Shown in pieces: positions 1 to 9,828 of a stretch of 64,000 nucleotides of DNA (position 1 is its first letter; the number at the start of each line of letters is the position of its first letter). A program made the translations under genes and the position numbers. Origin of the DNA: Dyadobacter pollutisoli (GTDB lineage: Bacteria > Bacteroidota > Bacteroidia > Cytophagales > Spirosomataceae); contig NZ_CP112998.1 in assembly GCF_026625565.1 (NCBI RefSeq), positions 3,040,501 to 3,104,500 of the forward strand, written 5' to 3'. The notes beneath the pieces were generated by a model, which saw only the letters and a program-made list of their open reading frames with translations, was not told the DNA's origin and ran no database searches.

Positions 1-32
1 CTTTAGCCCAGGGCTGAAGCCCTGGGCTAAAG
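1..32. repeat. Perfect inverted repeat (REP-like hairpin)
   Basis: Two 15-base arms (1-15 and 18-32) are exact reverse complements around a 2-base centre. The arm reads ctttagcccagggct. It lies 100 bases past the stop of the large secreted protein and starts at the window edge, so the element may extend leftwards. Short GC-rich palindromes like this are common intergenic repeats in Bacteroidota. No second copy was seen in this window, so the repeat status is inferred. Confidence 0.6.
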
Positions 33-59
33 GTACCGGCAACAGGTCGAAATGATAAT

Positions 60-111
60 AATCCCGTAGGGATGCAATCGGCGGCCGCCGATATTGCATC
101 TCTACGGGATT
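60..111. repeat. Imperfect inverted repeat, possible terminator
   Basis: Arms of 19 bases (60-78 and 93-111) pair with a single G/A difference. The 14-base loop contains the self-complementary core cggcggccgccg. It sits 24 bases past the stop of the minus-strand gene, where it could end that transcript, although no T-run follows. The arm core tcccgtagggatgcaa resembles dispersed intergenic repeats known from Bacteroidota genomes (recollection, not searched). Confidence 0.55.
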
Positions 112-134
112 GGCGCTAGCGGGTGTTTTAACAA

Positions 135-3100
135 TTAAGGTTTCACAACCTTCAACACAACCACCTCCCGCGTGGAACCTATCTTGATCAGGTAAAGCCC
201 TGCGGTTTTGCCGAGCGGCAATGTGTGTCGCTCCTGGTCGGCTGGTTTGGGGATCGATTTGCTGAATAATGAACGGCCATTCAAGTCGGTAACCGTCACT
301 TGGAGCGGCAATGCGTTGGCGCCGGTTATGACAACCTCGGCCTGGTCGCTGCTTACCGGATTTCCCATCAGCGTCGCAGTCAGTTTGGCTGGCGCTATTT
401 CATTTTCGATTACACCAAACCTTCCATTAGCCTGAGCTGCCGGTTCCTGGCCGTACACAAGTTGCCCTTTGTAGTAGACAGTAATCTTACTGTTTTCAGC
501 AAACGGGGCGGCGGCTTTGAAGGAATAATCATTCGTTTCATCAAATACAGACCAATTCGCCTTGGCGATCCTGTACTGAATATTACCTGTGCCGCTCAGA
601 GGATACAGTTTCCCTAGCGACGGCGCGCCTTTCAGTTCAAAATAGGTATCCGCGTTGACTTTCTGCTGATTACCCGTGAACTGGCCGCTCACGTTTGCAG
701 CACCCAGTGCAGCGAAGTCGATCCAATGGTTGAGACTGGCGTTACCATCCGATGTGAACCAATAGCGGATCGCGAGATCGGCATAGTCGACCGGTACATT
801 ACCTTTATTCTCCACCTTGATCCACGTGCTCAGCGAGGTTGGCGCTGCATTGGTATTTTTGTTTTCTGAATAAACTTTCAGATCCATAACCGCAGCTGTT
901 GTATCTGGCTCAACGCCCCACCAGAGTTTTCCGTTGCGATACAAAGTGATATGGTCATTCACAACGTAAGCGGAACCACTTTTGAAAGAATAATCATCAC
1001 TTTCCGAAAGATCGGCCCAATTCACGTTGGCAAACCTGGTTTGGATGGCGCCCGAATTGGCACCTGCATTCAAATTACCGGCTGATGCATTAAATGCAAC
1101 CTCCACGTAACCTAATGCGCCATCGCGCGGTTTGGGCAGTTCCACATAGTTCATCGAAACCTTGCCGTTGCCCATTTCGGCAAAATCGACCCATTTGTTA
1201 ATACCTGCATAATTCTCGGCAGTAACCCAGTAGCGCGCGGTAAGTTCGCTGTACGGAACCGCCACAGTGCTTTCGTTGGCAATGGTCAGGTATGGTTTGA
1301 CGGTATTGTTATTGACCTGGCCATTGTCGCCATCCTTAGAAAGCACTTTCAAACCGGATGACACTACCAGTATACGGCTCGACGGCTGAGCGGGGCTATA
1401 TGCTTCATTCCCGTTCTGAGAAGCAGTGATCACAGTAGTCCCTGGTGCAACGATATGTACTTTTCCATTCGAGATAATCGCCACTGTTGTGTCCGAACTT
1501 CCATAATTTACCGGCAAACCCGACGATGCCACAGCACCTGGATCAAAGTCGGCATCACCCACAGTTTTGTGCATCAAACTATCCATAGAAAGCGTTTGTG
1601 CAACCATAGGAGGAGCTGCGATAGTCAGACAGAACTCGTCCAGTATCAGCTTTCCGCTCGGACCCGCTTTTGACGCCCAAAAACCGATCGTTGCGGCGTT
1701 CTCAGGTGCCAACTTTGTGACCGAATACTTGGTAAATACAGTCGGCGTTGCTGATGGATAAGCCTGGAACTGGGTAGTACCGCTGGCAATTTTCGCTCCC
1801 TGCGCATCATAAAAATCAATCCCGATACCGGCCCAATAAGGCATGATCAATTGAGAGGCATTGGCGGGATTAGGTGTTCCCTCCACTTTGGCCCAGAGCT
1901 CAAAAGTGATTTCCCTGCCTCCGGTTACGGTAATTGTCTTCCCGTAATTAATCGCTCCGCCATCGGCGGTAATGACAGCACTCTTCAATCCGCTCTGAGC
2001 CGAGATCCCAATGGTGGCAACGGTAGCATTCGGGTTCCTGATCCAGTTTACAAATCCACTTTCAAAACCATTGTTGGTAAGCACACCACATGCACCTGCA
2101 CTGACGACCGTCACCGCCGAACCGGAGGAAACACCGCCTGCATCTTGTGCTGTGGCATTAATAGTAGCATTACCGACAGCAACAGCCGTTACAATCCCGG
2201 TTGCATTCACAGTGGCCACAGATGGATCGGATGAACTCCATACCACCGTTTTGTTGCTTGCATTGAGCGGGGCTATCGCTGCCTTAATGGAAGTTGTGTC
2301 CCCTACACCAACAGTCGCTGACGGTTTGTTTAATGTAACGGATGTGATCAAAACATTGGAAACCGTGACCACGCTGCTTGCAGTTTTGGCTCCATCCTGC
2401 GTCGTGACTGTAACGGTTGCAGTTCCAGGCGAAACGCCCGTTAATACGCCACTTTGGCTGACCGAAACAATGCCTGCATCGGACGTTGACCATGCCAGTG
2501 TTTTATTGGTAGCATTGGCAGGCTGTACAGTTGCGACAAGGGTGACGGAGTTATTCACGCCAACGGAGGTCGTAGGTGACACCGTAACGCCGCTTACGTC
2601 AATATTGGAGGCAGTTACAGTGGATGAAGCCGTTTTCTGGCCCTCGTTAGTGGTAACGGTAATGGTGGCAGTACCGGGAGATACGCCCCTTACCAGTCCT
2701 GTTCCGTCCACACTTACGACAGATGTATTCGAGGAACTCCAAACGACCTTTTGATTGGTGGCGTTGACGGGCATTATGGTGGCCGCCAAGCGGGTCGTGT
2801 CGCCTACACCGACAGCAGCGGTGGAGGGGTTTACAGCAACCGAAGTAACTGGTGTAAGTCCCACTTCAATGGCATTGACGGCAGCATAATCAAAATTCGG
2901 TATGGGCCTGAAAACAACATTGAGCACCCCTGAGGCATTTGACCGGACCGCAAATTCCCTGACAATGCCTTTGTATCTTCCACCGGCCTGCGCGATAATA
3001 TCAAAGTTTTTAAGCAATGTATCTGCACCGACCGTCACATTAAATTTTCTCTTTCCCGCAGTAATCCCTGTCGTAATTTCAGCAAAATGAAGCCTCACAA

Positions 3101-6023
3101 CATACAAGCTGTTGGGTACCAGGTTTCCATAGGAGTAAACAAGCGGCTGGCCGCCGTTGCGCTGTGACCTGTATGCATCTGCCGGAGCCGGAGTACCTAC
3201 GCCGCTTAAATCAATAGCTGTTGGTGTAGATATTGTCCACTGGTACCCCGACTGCGGTGAATCAGCAACAAAATTTCCAATCGTAGGGCCGCCGCAGTTA
3301 TTCGCGACAACAACAGTTCCGACCGTCAAAAGGGATGTCGCTGTTTTTGCCCCATCTTCCGTGGTGACGGTAATGGTAGTCGTACCCAGCTTGAAACCGG
3401 TCACCAGTCCGCTGGAATTGATCCTGGCTACGGTAGTGTCTGTTGAAGCCCAGCTCACCTTTTTGTTTGTTGCGTCGGCAGGAAGCACCGTTGCGGTGAG
3501 ATTTTTGCTGGTACCTAATCCCATTGAGATGGCCGGGTCGAGCGTTACACCAGTCACACCAATAGTGGGTGTAACCTTGATGCTGCTTTGGGCAGTTTTT
3601 CCACCGTCTTGTGTCGTCACTGTAATGGTAGCAACGCCTGGGGCGACTCCGGTTACGAGTCCGGTTGCATTAACTGTTGCAATTGCCGGGTCAGATGACG
3701 CCCAGCTGATTGCATTGTTGGTAGGGTAAGCAGGGGTAAGCGTGGCTTTTAATTGTTTCGTAAAACCTACGATAACAGAGTCGGCAGCGGGCGTTACGGC
3801 CACAGAAACAACCGGTCCGCCTGCGGGTTCGCCCACAAAAATGCCATTGCCCCCGATTCCGAGATATACCCTGCCGTGCAAATCGGCCGTCATGTTACTC
3901 ACAATGCCCGGAACCGGGTTAACGATCGTCGTCCAGGTAGCGCCATTATCGTCGGACCTGAAAACTCCGTATGAAACACCGTTCATCGCAGTGCCTTCCG
4001 AACTAACATAGATCACCGGGTTGGAAGATGCCGTAGTATCTGCCTTACCGACTGCAACCCATTTCGGTTTTTTAATAACATCGGGGTTCACTTTGGTAAA
4101 ACTCTGGCCACCATCAGTAGAGTGGAACAGGCCGTCACCGGAGAATGCTATCCAGATATCGCCTTCCTTGCCCGGTGTGGTTTCAAGGTTCATCTGCGCC
4201 ACGTTGCCAACGTTTGGCAAATTAGTCGCCGCAGTTGGAGCGAAATTAACCCCGCCATCGGTGCTCTTATAAATCTTACCACTGGCATAAATATAAAAGA
4301 CATTACCATTCACCTTATCAGCTGCCAACGGCTGCATTCCGGCCCAGATCTGGTAAATATCGCCTGGCTTTAAAACCGCATTGGGAACGCCGTTACAGGC
4401 CGTCCAGCTCGTACCCAGGTTATCGGAACGATAAGTCAAGCCGCCTTGCGTGACCCAGACCATGTTCCGGCTGGTAGCAGAAACGGCGATCCTGCCCCTT
4501 GCTCCCGGAATGGAAGGAAATTTCAGGTAAGAATCTCCGCCATTGGTTGAATAGCCTCCTATGCCCGGACCATTCCAGCCATCGCTTCCTACGCGCGCTA
4601 TAAAATTCGGGTCTGAATACTGAATGGCGCCTCCGGATGTGTTGCACCCGGTTTGGGTTGCAAACCAGGCGGATATTCCTTTTGCGGGGGGTGAATCCAG
4701 TGATTTGTGGTCGAAACCGCCTACATCGCCTGTTGTAGAAACGAGATAGTTAGGGCCCGAAGGCGGACAAACCATTGGCCCGGCCACCACAATTTCTTCC
4801 AATCCGTTATCCCGTAATTTCCAGGTAACCCGACTCTCCCAGACATTGGTCGTTTGTCCAACATCAAGCATATCCGTAAACCAGACATGACCTGCATTGA
4901 AGGGATCCCACGCGAAACCATTGACATTATGACCGATATTTCCGTCGGCCCCGTTTCCTGCCGAATGCGGCGCTTCGGAGACATCCCGTGTTGCCGGTAC
5001 CATCGACGTCCAGCTACCCTGGCTTCCGCCCGAAATGCTGCGGTAAGCGACATCGTGGTTCCAGGAGCCGGTGGTTGCTACGACCACTTCATTACTATTG
5101 GCAGGGTTGACGCCTACGCTGCTAAATTCTTTACCGGCAACCGGTGTAATATCAATCCAGCTGCTTCCATTCCATTTATGCAATGTAAAACCTCCCAATG
5201 GGCGATAACTGGCTGATGGTAACCGGCTCACAAAAAAAGTACCGTCATCGGCGATGCTGGCACGCCTTGGTTCGGCCGGACTTCCAGCCATCAATGCAAA
5301 AGTATTTCCTCCGTCTGTACTGCGATATACGCCGGCCTTGCCGCCGAGAAAAATGTTTCGGGTGACGCCATTGACCACACCGCCGCTTTTGTCAAAAAAG
5401 ATAAACCTGCCCGACACTGAATCCGGCAAAGTAGTGTTCACCTTCGTCCATGAACCTACCGCTCCTGCGGCTGTACTTTTATAGGTACCATTCGCCCGGC
5501 TTGTGACATACACTACATTACTATTGTTTGGATCAACTGCCACACGGTCCGTGAAAGTCTGGTCACTATTAGGCAGAACTGTGATCCGAAGCTGGCTGTC
5601 TGTCCAGGTAGCCCCCCGGTCCACCGACTTCATGACGGTTCCCGGGGAAGTGCCTCCTCCGGGAACTGTACCCATTCCTGTCTGATGCGTTGCGTAAAGA
5701 ATATTTCCGGTGGCATCGCTGGGATCAAAAGCAAGGTCCCCGCATTTGGCGGCTGCTTCCCAGTTCCAGTAGTTCGTCGGTATTTTGTTGTACCACATCA
5801 AGTCTTCCCATTTCTGGGCAGCATGGTTCCAGCGGTAAGGTGTGCCTACATCCGTAGTAATAAAATAGAGATTGGGCACTTTGGGATGCGCTTTGATACT
5901 CGTCACATTACCGCCACCGCCGATCCGTACCGGTTTCCAGTTGTAAGTCTGTGCTTTGGCTACAAAATTCAGGGCTCCTGTCAGTGCAATCAACAGGATC
6001 ATCATTCGGATTGATCTTTTCAT
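135..6023 (-). CDS. Giant secreted GH74-type xyloglucanase-like protein with Ig, malectin, CBM and T9SS domains
   Basis: This 1962-residue protein starts with a signal peptide (residues 1-24). Domain order: GH74-like double propeller about 25-730 with many BNR/Asp-box motifs (STDGG type), two Big_2 Ig domains about 735-905, a malectin-like domain about 905-1055, three more Big_2 domains about 1057-1310, a CBM4-like jelly roll about 1311-1465, one further Ig-like domain, two CBM3-like cellulose-binding modules about 1557-1710 and 1711-1865, and a C-terminal type IX secretion sorting domain from about 1875. The N-terminal motif GGGGNVTSIKAHP followed by TTDVGTPYRW matches GH74, making D58 the likely base. 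The GDVGGF motif near residue 430 probably holds the catalytic acid. Expected role: endo-acting xyloglucan hydrolysis at the cell surface or outside the cell. The start follows a 280-base divergent gap. Confidence 0.88.
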   Translation of the reverse strand: MKRSIRMMILLIALTGALNFVAKAQTYNWKPVRIGGGGNVTSIKAHPKVPNLYFITTDVGTPYRWNHAAQKWEDLMWYNKIPTNYWNWEAAAKCGDLAFDPSDATGNILYATHQTGMGTVPGGGTSPGTVMKSVDRGATWTDSQLRITVLPNSDQTFTDRVAVDPNNSNVVYVTSRANGTYKSTAAGAVGSWTKVNTTLPDSVSGRFIFFDKSGGVVNGVTRNIFLGGKAGVYRSTDGGNTFALMAGSPAEPRRASIADDGTFFVSRLPSASYRPLGGFTLHKWNGSSWIDITPVAGKEFSSVGVNPANSNEVVVATTGSWNHDVAYRSISGGSQGSWTSMVPATRDVSEAPHSAGNGADGNIGHNVNGFAWDPFNAGHVWFTDMLDVGQTTNVWESRVTWKLRDNGLEEIVVAGPMVCPPSGPNYLVSTTGDVGGFDHKSLDSPPAKGISAWFATQTGCNTSGGAIQYSDPNFIARVGSDGWNGPGIGGYSTNGGDSYLKFPSIPGARGRIAVSATSRNMVWVTQGGLTYRSDNLGTSWTACNGVPNAVLKPGDIYQIWAGMQPLAADKVNGNVFYIYASGKIYKSTDGGVNFAPTAATNLPNVGNVAQMNLETTPGKEGDIWIAFSGDGLFHSTDGGQSFTKVNPDVIKKPKWVAVGKADTTASSNPVIYVSSEGTAMNGVSYGVFRSDDNGATWTTIVNPVPGIVSNMTADLHGRVYLGIGGNGIFVGEPAGGPVVSVAVTPAADSVIVGFTKQLKATLTPAYPTNNAISWASSDPAIATVNATGLVTGVAPGVATITVTTQDGGKTAQSSIKVTPTIGVTGVTLDPAISMGLGTSKNLTATVLPADATNKKVSWASTDTTVARINSSGLVTGFKLGTTTITVTTEDGAKTATSLLTVGTVVVANNCGGPTIGNFVADSPQSGYQWTISTPTAIDLSGVGTPAPADAYRSQRNGGQPLVYSYGNLVPNSLYVVRLHFAEITTGITAGKRKFNVTVGADTLLKNFDIIAQAGGRYKGIVREFAVRSNASGVLNVVFRPIPNFDYAAVNAIEVGLTPVTSVAVNPSTAAVGVGDTTRLAATIMPVNATNQKVVWSSSNTSVVSVDGTGLVRGVSPGTATITVTTNEGQKTASSTVTASNIDVSGVTVSPTTSVGVNNSVTLVATVQPANATNKTLAWSTSDAGIVSVSQSGVLTGVSPGTATVTVTTQDGAKTASSVVTVSNVLITSVTLNKPSATVGVGDTTSIKAAIAPLNASNKTVVWSSSDPSVATVNATGIVTAVAVGNATINATAQDAGGVSSGSAVTVVSAGACGVLTNNGFESGFVNWIRNPNATVATIGISAQSGLKSAVITADGGAINYGKTITVTGGREITFELWAKVEGTPNPANASQLIMPYWAGIGIDFYDAQGAKIASGTTQFQAYPSATPTVFTKYSVTKLAPENAATIGFWASKAGPSGKLILDEFCLTIAAPPMVAQTLSMDSLMHKTVGDADFDPGAVASSGLPVNYGSSDTTVAIISNGKVHIVAPGTTVITASQNGNEAYSPAQPSSRILVVSSGLKVLSKDGDNGQVNNNTVKPYLTIANESTVAVPYSELTARYWVTAENYAGINKWVDFAEMGNGKVSMNYVELPKPRDGALGYVEVAFNASAGNLNAGANSGAIQTRFANVNWADLSESDDYSFKSGSAYVVNDHITLYRNGKLWWGVEPDTTAAVMDLKVYSENKNTNAAPTSLSTWIKVENKGNVPVDYADLAIRYWFTSDGNASLNHWIDFAALGAANVSGQFTGNQQKVNADTYFELKGAPSLGKLYPLSGTGNIQYRIAKANWSVFDETNDYSFKAAAPFAENSKITVYYKGQLVYGQEPAAQANGRFGVIENEIAPAKLTATLMGNPVSSDQAEVVITGANALPLQVTVTDLNGRSLFSKSIPKPADQERHTLPLGKTAGLYLIKIGSTREVVVLKVVKP

Positions 6024-6303
6024 AAAACGTGCTTTTAGTAAGAAGTAATTCGTAACAAATCATCTTACAGACAAGCAGAAAGAAAAATCCCCATATTAGA
6101 ACTTGATATTTTACAAAAAAGACAATGTTTTGGTGATTTATGATGGCAACGATACGCGCCAATGTAGAAGTTCAGCCTCAAATTACGAGGAGTGAAAATT
6201 GACTTTCTGAGACCATGTATTTACTTTTAGTCTACCGTAAACGATACTCTTCTATTTTGTGGCTAGTGTAACTTTATCAACAACACCATAAAATAATTGA
6301 GAT

Positions 6304-6714
6304 ATGAAATCAGGCGTAGAGTTTCTGAATCCGGATGAGCTCCTGAAAAATCCCGCGTTCACTCAGATCGCGGTTACCAGGGGAAACGGCAGCACCATTT
6401 ACATCGGCGGGCAAAATGCCATCACCAAAGACCTGAAAATAATCGAGAAAGGCGATATCGCTAAACAAACGGAATACATTCTAAAAAACATTGAAATCGC
6501 CCTGGACGCTTGCGATGCGTCGCTGGACGACCTCTTTAAACTGACAATTTACATTGTCCAGGGGCAGGATGTCTTGAAGGGTTTTGAAGGGGCCCAGGGG
6601 TTCTTGAAAAAATTAAGTAATCCCCCAATCATTTCCGGAATCGTTGTTGCTGGCCTCGCTAACCCTGATTATCTGGTGGAAATTGAAGCCGTCGCATTCA
6701 AAAAGGAAAAATGA
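6304..6714 (+). CDS. RidA/YjgF/UK114 family protein, Arg-less variant
   Basis: This 136-residue protein has the usual RidA length and fold pattern: IYIGGQNA in the first half and the C-terminal VEIEAVA strand. Classical RidA enzymes hydrolyse reactive enamine/imine intermediates and need an arginine (R105 in E. coli RidA) in a P-A-R-S-type motif. Aligning from the conserved EIEA strand, the equivalent segment here is PPIISG, so the arginine is absent. It therefore probably belongs to one of the Rid subfamilies without that deaminase activity. It is a single gene, divergent from the large secreted protein and convergent with the next gene. Confidence 0.85.
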   Translation: MKSGVEFLNPDELLKNPAFTQIAVTRGNGSTIYIGGQNAITKDLKIIEKGDIAKQTEYILKNIEIALDACDASLDDLFKLTIYIVQGQDVLKGFEGAQGFLKKLSNPPIISGIVVAGLANPDYLVEIEAVAFKKEK

Positions 6715-6745
6715 TCCCGAGAAATAATTGGCGGATACGTTCGGT

Positions 6746-7144
6746 TTACCGCTTTGGTCCAACCGAATCATAAATCACGACCTTTTCCCACAAGTGCGAG
6801 TAGTTATTTCTGAAATCATCGTGGATAGGATGCTTTTGGTACAGCTCTTCGTCGGCCGGACTATCGAAGAAGCATAGCCATGAGTACACATAATCCCTGT
6901 TGATCACTTCACGGTTTGTCGCGGCGGGCGTGCCTATATGTACCATCTTGATAGTCGGGCATTTGGCCAGCTTGTTCAGGCCTTCGAGCAATTTGTCCTT
7001 GTCGGCAGCATTGCCCGCGTTCTTCAGATAAAACAATACGTGGTGGATGAATATGTCCTTCGGAGCTGACTCATTGGATAGCTGGATACCCAGTCCGGCA
7101 GCCACGCTGCTTTTGACAAAATTTCTTCGTGATTGATCCTTCAT
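6746..7144 (-). CDS. Dabb (stress-responsive alpha/beta-barrel) domain protein with Tat-like signal
   Basis: The 132-residue protein begins with a twin-arginine-like segment (SRRNFVKSS) and a short hydrophobic stretch. A single Dabb ferredoxin-like domain follows from about residue 30: FIHHVLFYLKN, a central TIKMVHIGTPAA, and a C-terminal HPIHDDFRNNYSHLWEKV. Dabb proteins usually form dimeric barrels and their reactions are mostly unknown. It converges on the RidA-like gene with a 31-base gap and diverges from an AraC regulator. Export is inferred from the RR motif only, because the hydrophobic part is short. Confidence 0.8.
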   Translation of the reverse strand: MKDQSRRNFVKSSVAAGLGIQLSNESAPKDIFIHHVLFYLKNAGNAADKDKLLEGLNKLAKCPTIKMVHIGTPAATNREVINRDYVYSWLCFFDSPADEELYQKHPIHDDFRNNYSHLWEKVVIYDSVGPKR

Positions 7145-7400
7145 TGTTTCTGTCGTTTAAAATTGAGTTAAAAATGATGTTTAGCAGCGAATAACCGGTA
7201 CAGGTTTTGGGTATATTTCCGTTGCATTCGGGCGCTCATCTTATTTGAAATAAAATCCATCAGAGTGGTTCATTATCTTCAAATTAACCTGTATTCAAAC
7301 AGTATGCCAGGTACAGGAAACAAAAATAGGAGGCCTCACAGATGATCTCATTGTAAAAAACCATTATTTATCGGTAGGTTTATGACCACGACCAATCCCG

Positions 7401-8237
7401 ATGAAACGATACATACTGCATACTCCTTTTAGCATTTATCATTTCGAGACCAGCACCTGGACGCATTCGGTCCATAAGCATACCTATTTCGAGATTATTT
7501 TTATACTCCGTGGAAATGGTATCCATCATATCAATGGCAATGCATTCCAGTATAACGAGGGGGATGTTTTTCTTTTAGGGCCTGAGGATTTTCATCATTT
7601 TGATATCGGGGACCCCACTGAATTTTGCTTTGTCCGTTTCAATGAGTCGATCCACAAGGAATATCCGGGCGACAAGGACCGGCCCTGGCAGCCTGTCATC
7701 CGGACATTGCTCAATACTTCGTCCCAGAGCCGTGGTTCCATTGTGGCGGACAAGCAGGAGAAGCAGAAACTGCACCATTTACTTCACGTGATGGAGGCGG
7801 AATATGCCAATGATCAGTCCCCATATTTTGAAATGATCCGCGACAGCCTGATGCGCAGCATGCTGGTCATTCTGGCCCGGAACCTGTTCAGTCAGACACC
7901 GGCAAGGCCCGTTTTAAAAGATTCGATAGAAGCAATCCTGATGTACATAAGGCAACATATTTACCAACCGGAAGACCTGAGTATTGAGCATTTGGCCAGT
8001 ACATTCAATTATGCACCTGCCTATATCAGCCTGTTTTTCAAAAAACAAACCGGCGAACCGCTCAAACAGTACATTATCCGGCACAAGATCAAACTCATTG
8101 AAGCACGCCTGCTTTACAGCCAGCTTACCCTTACCGAAATTGCAGATGAATTTGGCTATACGGATGAAAGCCACCTTTGTAAACAATTCAGAAAATATAC
8201 GGGCAGCAGTCCGACAACATTTCGCAAGAGAGCTTAG
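7401..8237 (+). CDS. AraC family transcriptional regulator (cupin sensor)
   Basis: This 278-residue protein has an N-terminal cupin-like sensing domain (HKHTYFEIIFILRGNGIHHI, then EGDVFLLGPEDFHHF) and a C-terminal double helix-turn-helix of the AraC type. The first helix pair lies around ISIEHLASTFNYAPAYISLFFKKQTG-like positions, the second around LTEIADEFGYTDESHLCKQF. Such regulators usually sense a sugar or other small ligand and activate neighbouring genes. The next gene downstream, a secreted propeller protein 60 bases away on the same strand, is the nearest candidate target. Confidence 0.9.
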   Translation: MKRYILHTPFSIYHFETSTWTHSVHKHTYFEIIFILRGNGIHHINGNAFQYNEGDVFLLGPEDFHHFDIGDPTEFCFVRFNESIHKEYPGDKDRPWQPVIRTLLNTSSQSRGSIVADKQEKQKLHHLLHVMEAEYANDQSPYFEMIRDSLMRSMLVILARNLFSQTPARPVLKDSIEAILMYIRQHIYQPEDLSIEHLASTFNYAPAYISLFFKKQTGEPLKQYIIRHKIKLIEARLLYSQLTLTEIADEFGYTDESHLCKQFRKYTGSSPTTFRKRA

Positions 8238-8297
8238 TACATAAATAATTTAGTATTTGACCCACAACAATTTACGGCAATAGAATTTATCCAAAAC

Positions 8298-9191
8298 ATG
8301 AAAAAGTTATTCCTGATCCCGGTTGTTTCATTCCTACTGAGCACATTCTGCGCCCCTTTTTCCGGCAATGCGCAGACGATCCCGCTCAAATCCTTCCTCG
8401 TATGCGGAGACAGCCAGGTGCTGATAGTAGATTACAACCAGTCGAAAGACAGTATTCCTGCGGTGATATGGTCGTGGGACGCGCGACAGGCGGTGGACAT
8501 TCCGGAAAGCTACCGGACTACGAAATTTAAAACGATGGACGACTGCAAAGCTATCGCAAACGGAAAAAAGGTGTTACTATCCTCGTCCTCCGGCGCGATA
8601 GCCATTGTTGATATTGCTACCAAAAAAGTAGGATTTTACGCAGAAGTACCCAATGCACATTCCATTGCCCTATTACCCGACAATAAACTGGTAGCTGCTG
8701 CCTCCACCGCAACAACCGGGAACAAGATCGTGCTTTTTGATATGACCAAAGGAAATGAGCCGGTATTCACCGATACGCTCTATTCGGCTCACGGAACCGT
8801 TTGGGACGACACCCGCAAGCGTCTTTACACGCTCGGATACGAGGTTTTGAGGGAATATAAAATTTCAGGCAACAGACTGGATCTCACGCGACACTGGAAA
8901 ATCCCGGGTATTGGCGGGCATGAATTGCTGATGTCACCGAACAATAATCAATTGTTTGTGACCGAGCACCACGGTGCCTGGATATTCGATCTTCAAAGCC
9001 AGAAATTTGAAAAAATAAAGGATTTCCCGGATCGGGAGAATATCAAAAGTTTGGGCCTGGATCAATCTTCGCAGTACATCTACACTTATCCGGAAGAAAG
9101 CTGGTGGACTTTTCATGTTAATTTCAAAAACCCAGCGAGAAGAATGGCTTTCCCCGATCTTCACGTTTACAAAGCCCGCTGGTTTTACTAG
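8298..9191 (+). CDS. Secreted beta-propeller protein (DUF6528-like)
   Basis: The 297-residue protein has a signal peptide (about 1-25, ending GNAQ). Its repeats read like a short WD40/YncE-type propeller: FLVCGDSQVLIVDY, KKVLLSSSSGAIAIVDIATK, HSIALLPDNKLVAAAST, HELLMSPNNNQLFVTEHHGA. It resembles the family catalogued as DUF6528, as recalled. No catalytic residues are recognised. Proteins of this type near AraC genes are often linked to carbohydrate loci, but the substrate is unknown here. It is probably co-expressed with, or controlled by, the AraC gene just upstream. Confidence 0.75.
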   Translation: MKKLFLIPVVSFLLSTFCAPFSGNAQTIPLKSFLVCGDSQVLIVDYNQSKDSIPAVIWSWDARQAVDIPESYRTTKFKTMDDCKAIANGKKVLLSSSSGAIAIVDIATKKVGFYAEVPNAHSIALLPDNKLVAAASTATTGNKIVLFDMTKGNEPVFTDTLYSAHGTVWDDTRKRLYTLGYEVLREYKISGNRLDLTRHWKIPGIGGHELLMSPNNNQLFVTEHHGAWIFDLQSQKFEKIKDFPDRENIKSLGLDQSSQYIYTYPEESWWTFHVNFKNPARRMAFPDLHVYKARWFY

Positions 9192-9262
9192 TATCTCGTA
9201 AGCGGCCGTAATTTGAGGGCATGGAATTTTTACAATGGGATTAATACATTAAAACAAACTAT

Positions 9263-9751
9263 ATGAATACTGAAAAAGCCATTTTGGCAGGTGGTTGCTT
9301 TTGGGGAGTAGAAGAACTTTTCAGACATCAGCCCGGCGTTATTTCAACGGTAGTGGGATACACAGGCGGAGATGTGCCAAATGCTACTTACCGGAATCAC
9401 GGAACGCATGCAGAAGGTATTGAGATCGTGTTCGATCCTGCCCAATTAACCTATCGCGGACTCCTTGAATATTTCTTTCAAATCCACGATCCGACTACAC
9501 GAAACCGTCAGGGAAACGACATTGGAACTTCCTACCGGTCTGCTATCTTTTATTTGGACGAAAACCAAAAGGAAGTTGCGGATACATTGATCGCCGAGAT
9601 GGAAGCTTCGGGTGTATGGCCAGGCAAAATCGTCACCGAAGTAGTACCTGCCACTGATTTCTGGAATGCAGAAGTCGAACACCAGGATTATTTGCAAAAA
9701 CACCCGGGAGGATATACCTGCCACTTTGAGAGACCAGGCTGGAAATTGTGA
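9263..9751 (+). CDS. msrA: Peptide-methionine (S)-S-oxide reductase MsrA
   Basis: The 162-residue protein carries the MsrA active-site signature GGCFWG with the nucleophile C12. The conserved GYTGG, AEGIEIVFDP, FFQIHDPTT, YRSAIFYLD and AEVEHQDYLQKHP blocks follow. It reduces S-methionine sulfoxide in proteins and protects against oxidative damage in the cytoplasm. The length is typical of a single-domain MsrA without a fused MsrB. No leader peptide is visible. A strong intrinsic terminator follows 18 bases after the stop. Confidence 0.96.
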   Translation: MNTEKAILAGGCFWGVEELFRHQPGVISTVVGYTGGDVPNATYRNHGTHAEGIEIVFDPAQLTYRGLLEYFFQIHDPTTRNRQGNDIGTSYRSAIFYLDENQKEVADTLIAEMEASGVWPGKIVTEVVPATDFWNAEVEHQDYLQKHPGGYTCHFERPGWKL

Positions 9752-9768
9752 TCATGAAGTAAGACTGG

Positions 9769-9807
9769 AAAGAGCCTTGGAACGTAAATTTCAAGGCTCT
9801 TTTGTTT
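9769..9807 (+). terminator. Intrinsic terminator after msrA
   Basis: Arms aaagagccttg (9769-9779) and caaggctcttt (9792-9802) pair perfectly over 11 bases with a 12-base loop and are followed by T-rich sequence (tttgtttg). It sits between two convergent genes. It is well placed to stop msrA transcripts, and because the left arm starts with A residues it could work in both directions. Confidence 0.8.
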
Positions 9808-9828
9808 GTGGCGAATTGACGTCACCGT

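Noticed and set aside
3157..3729. 190-residue plus-strand open frame inside the GH74 gene
   Set aside because: It is antisense to the Ig-like repeats; low complexity in Val, Thr and Pro mirrors the repeated sense strand, and there is no family signature.
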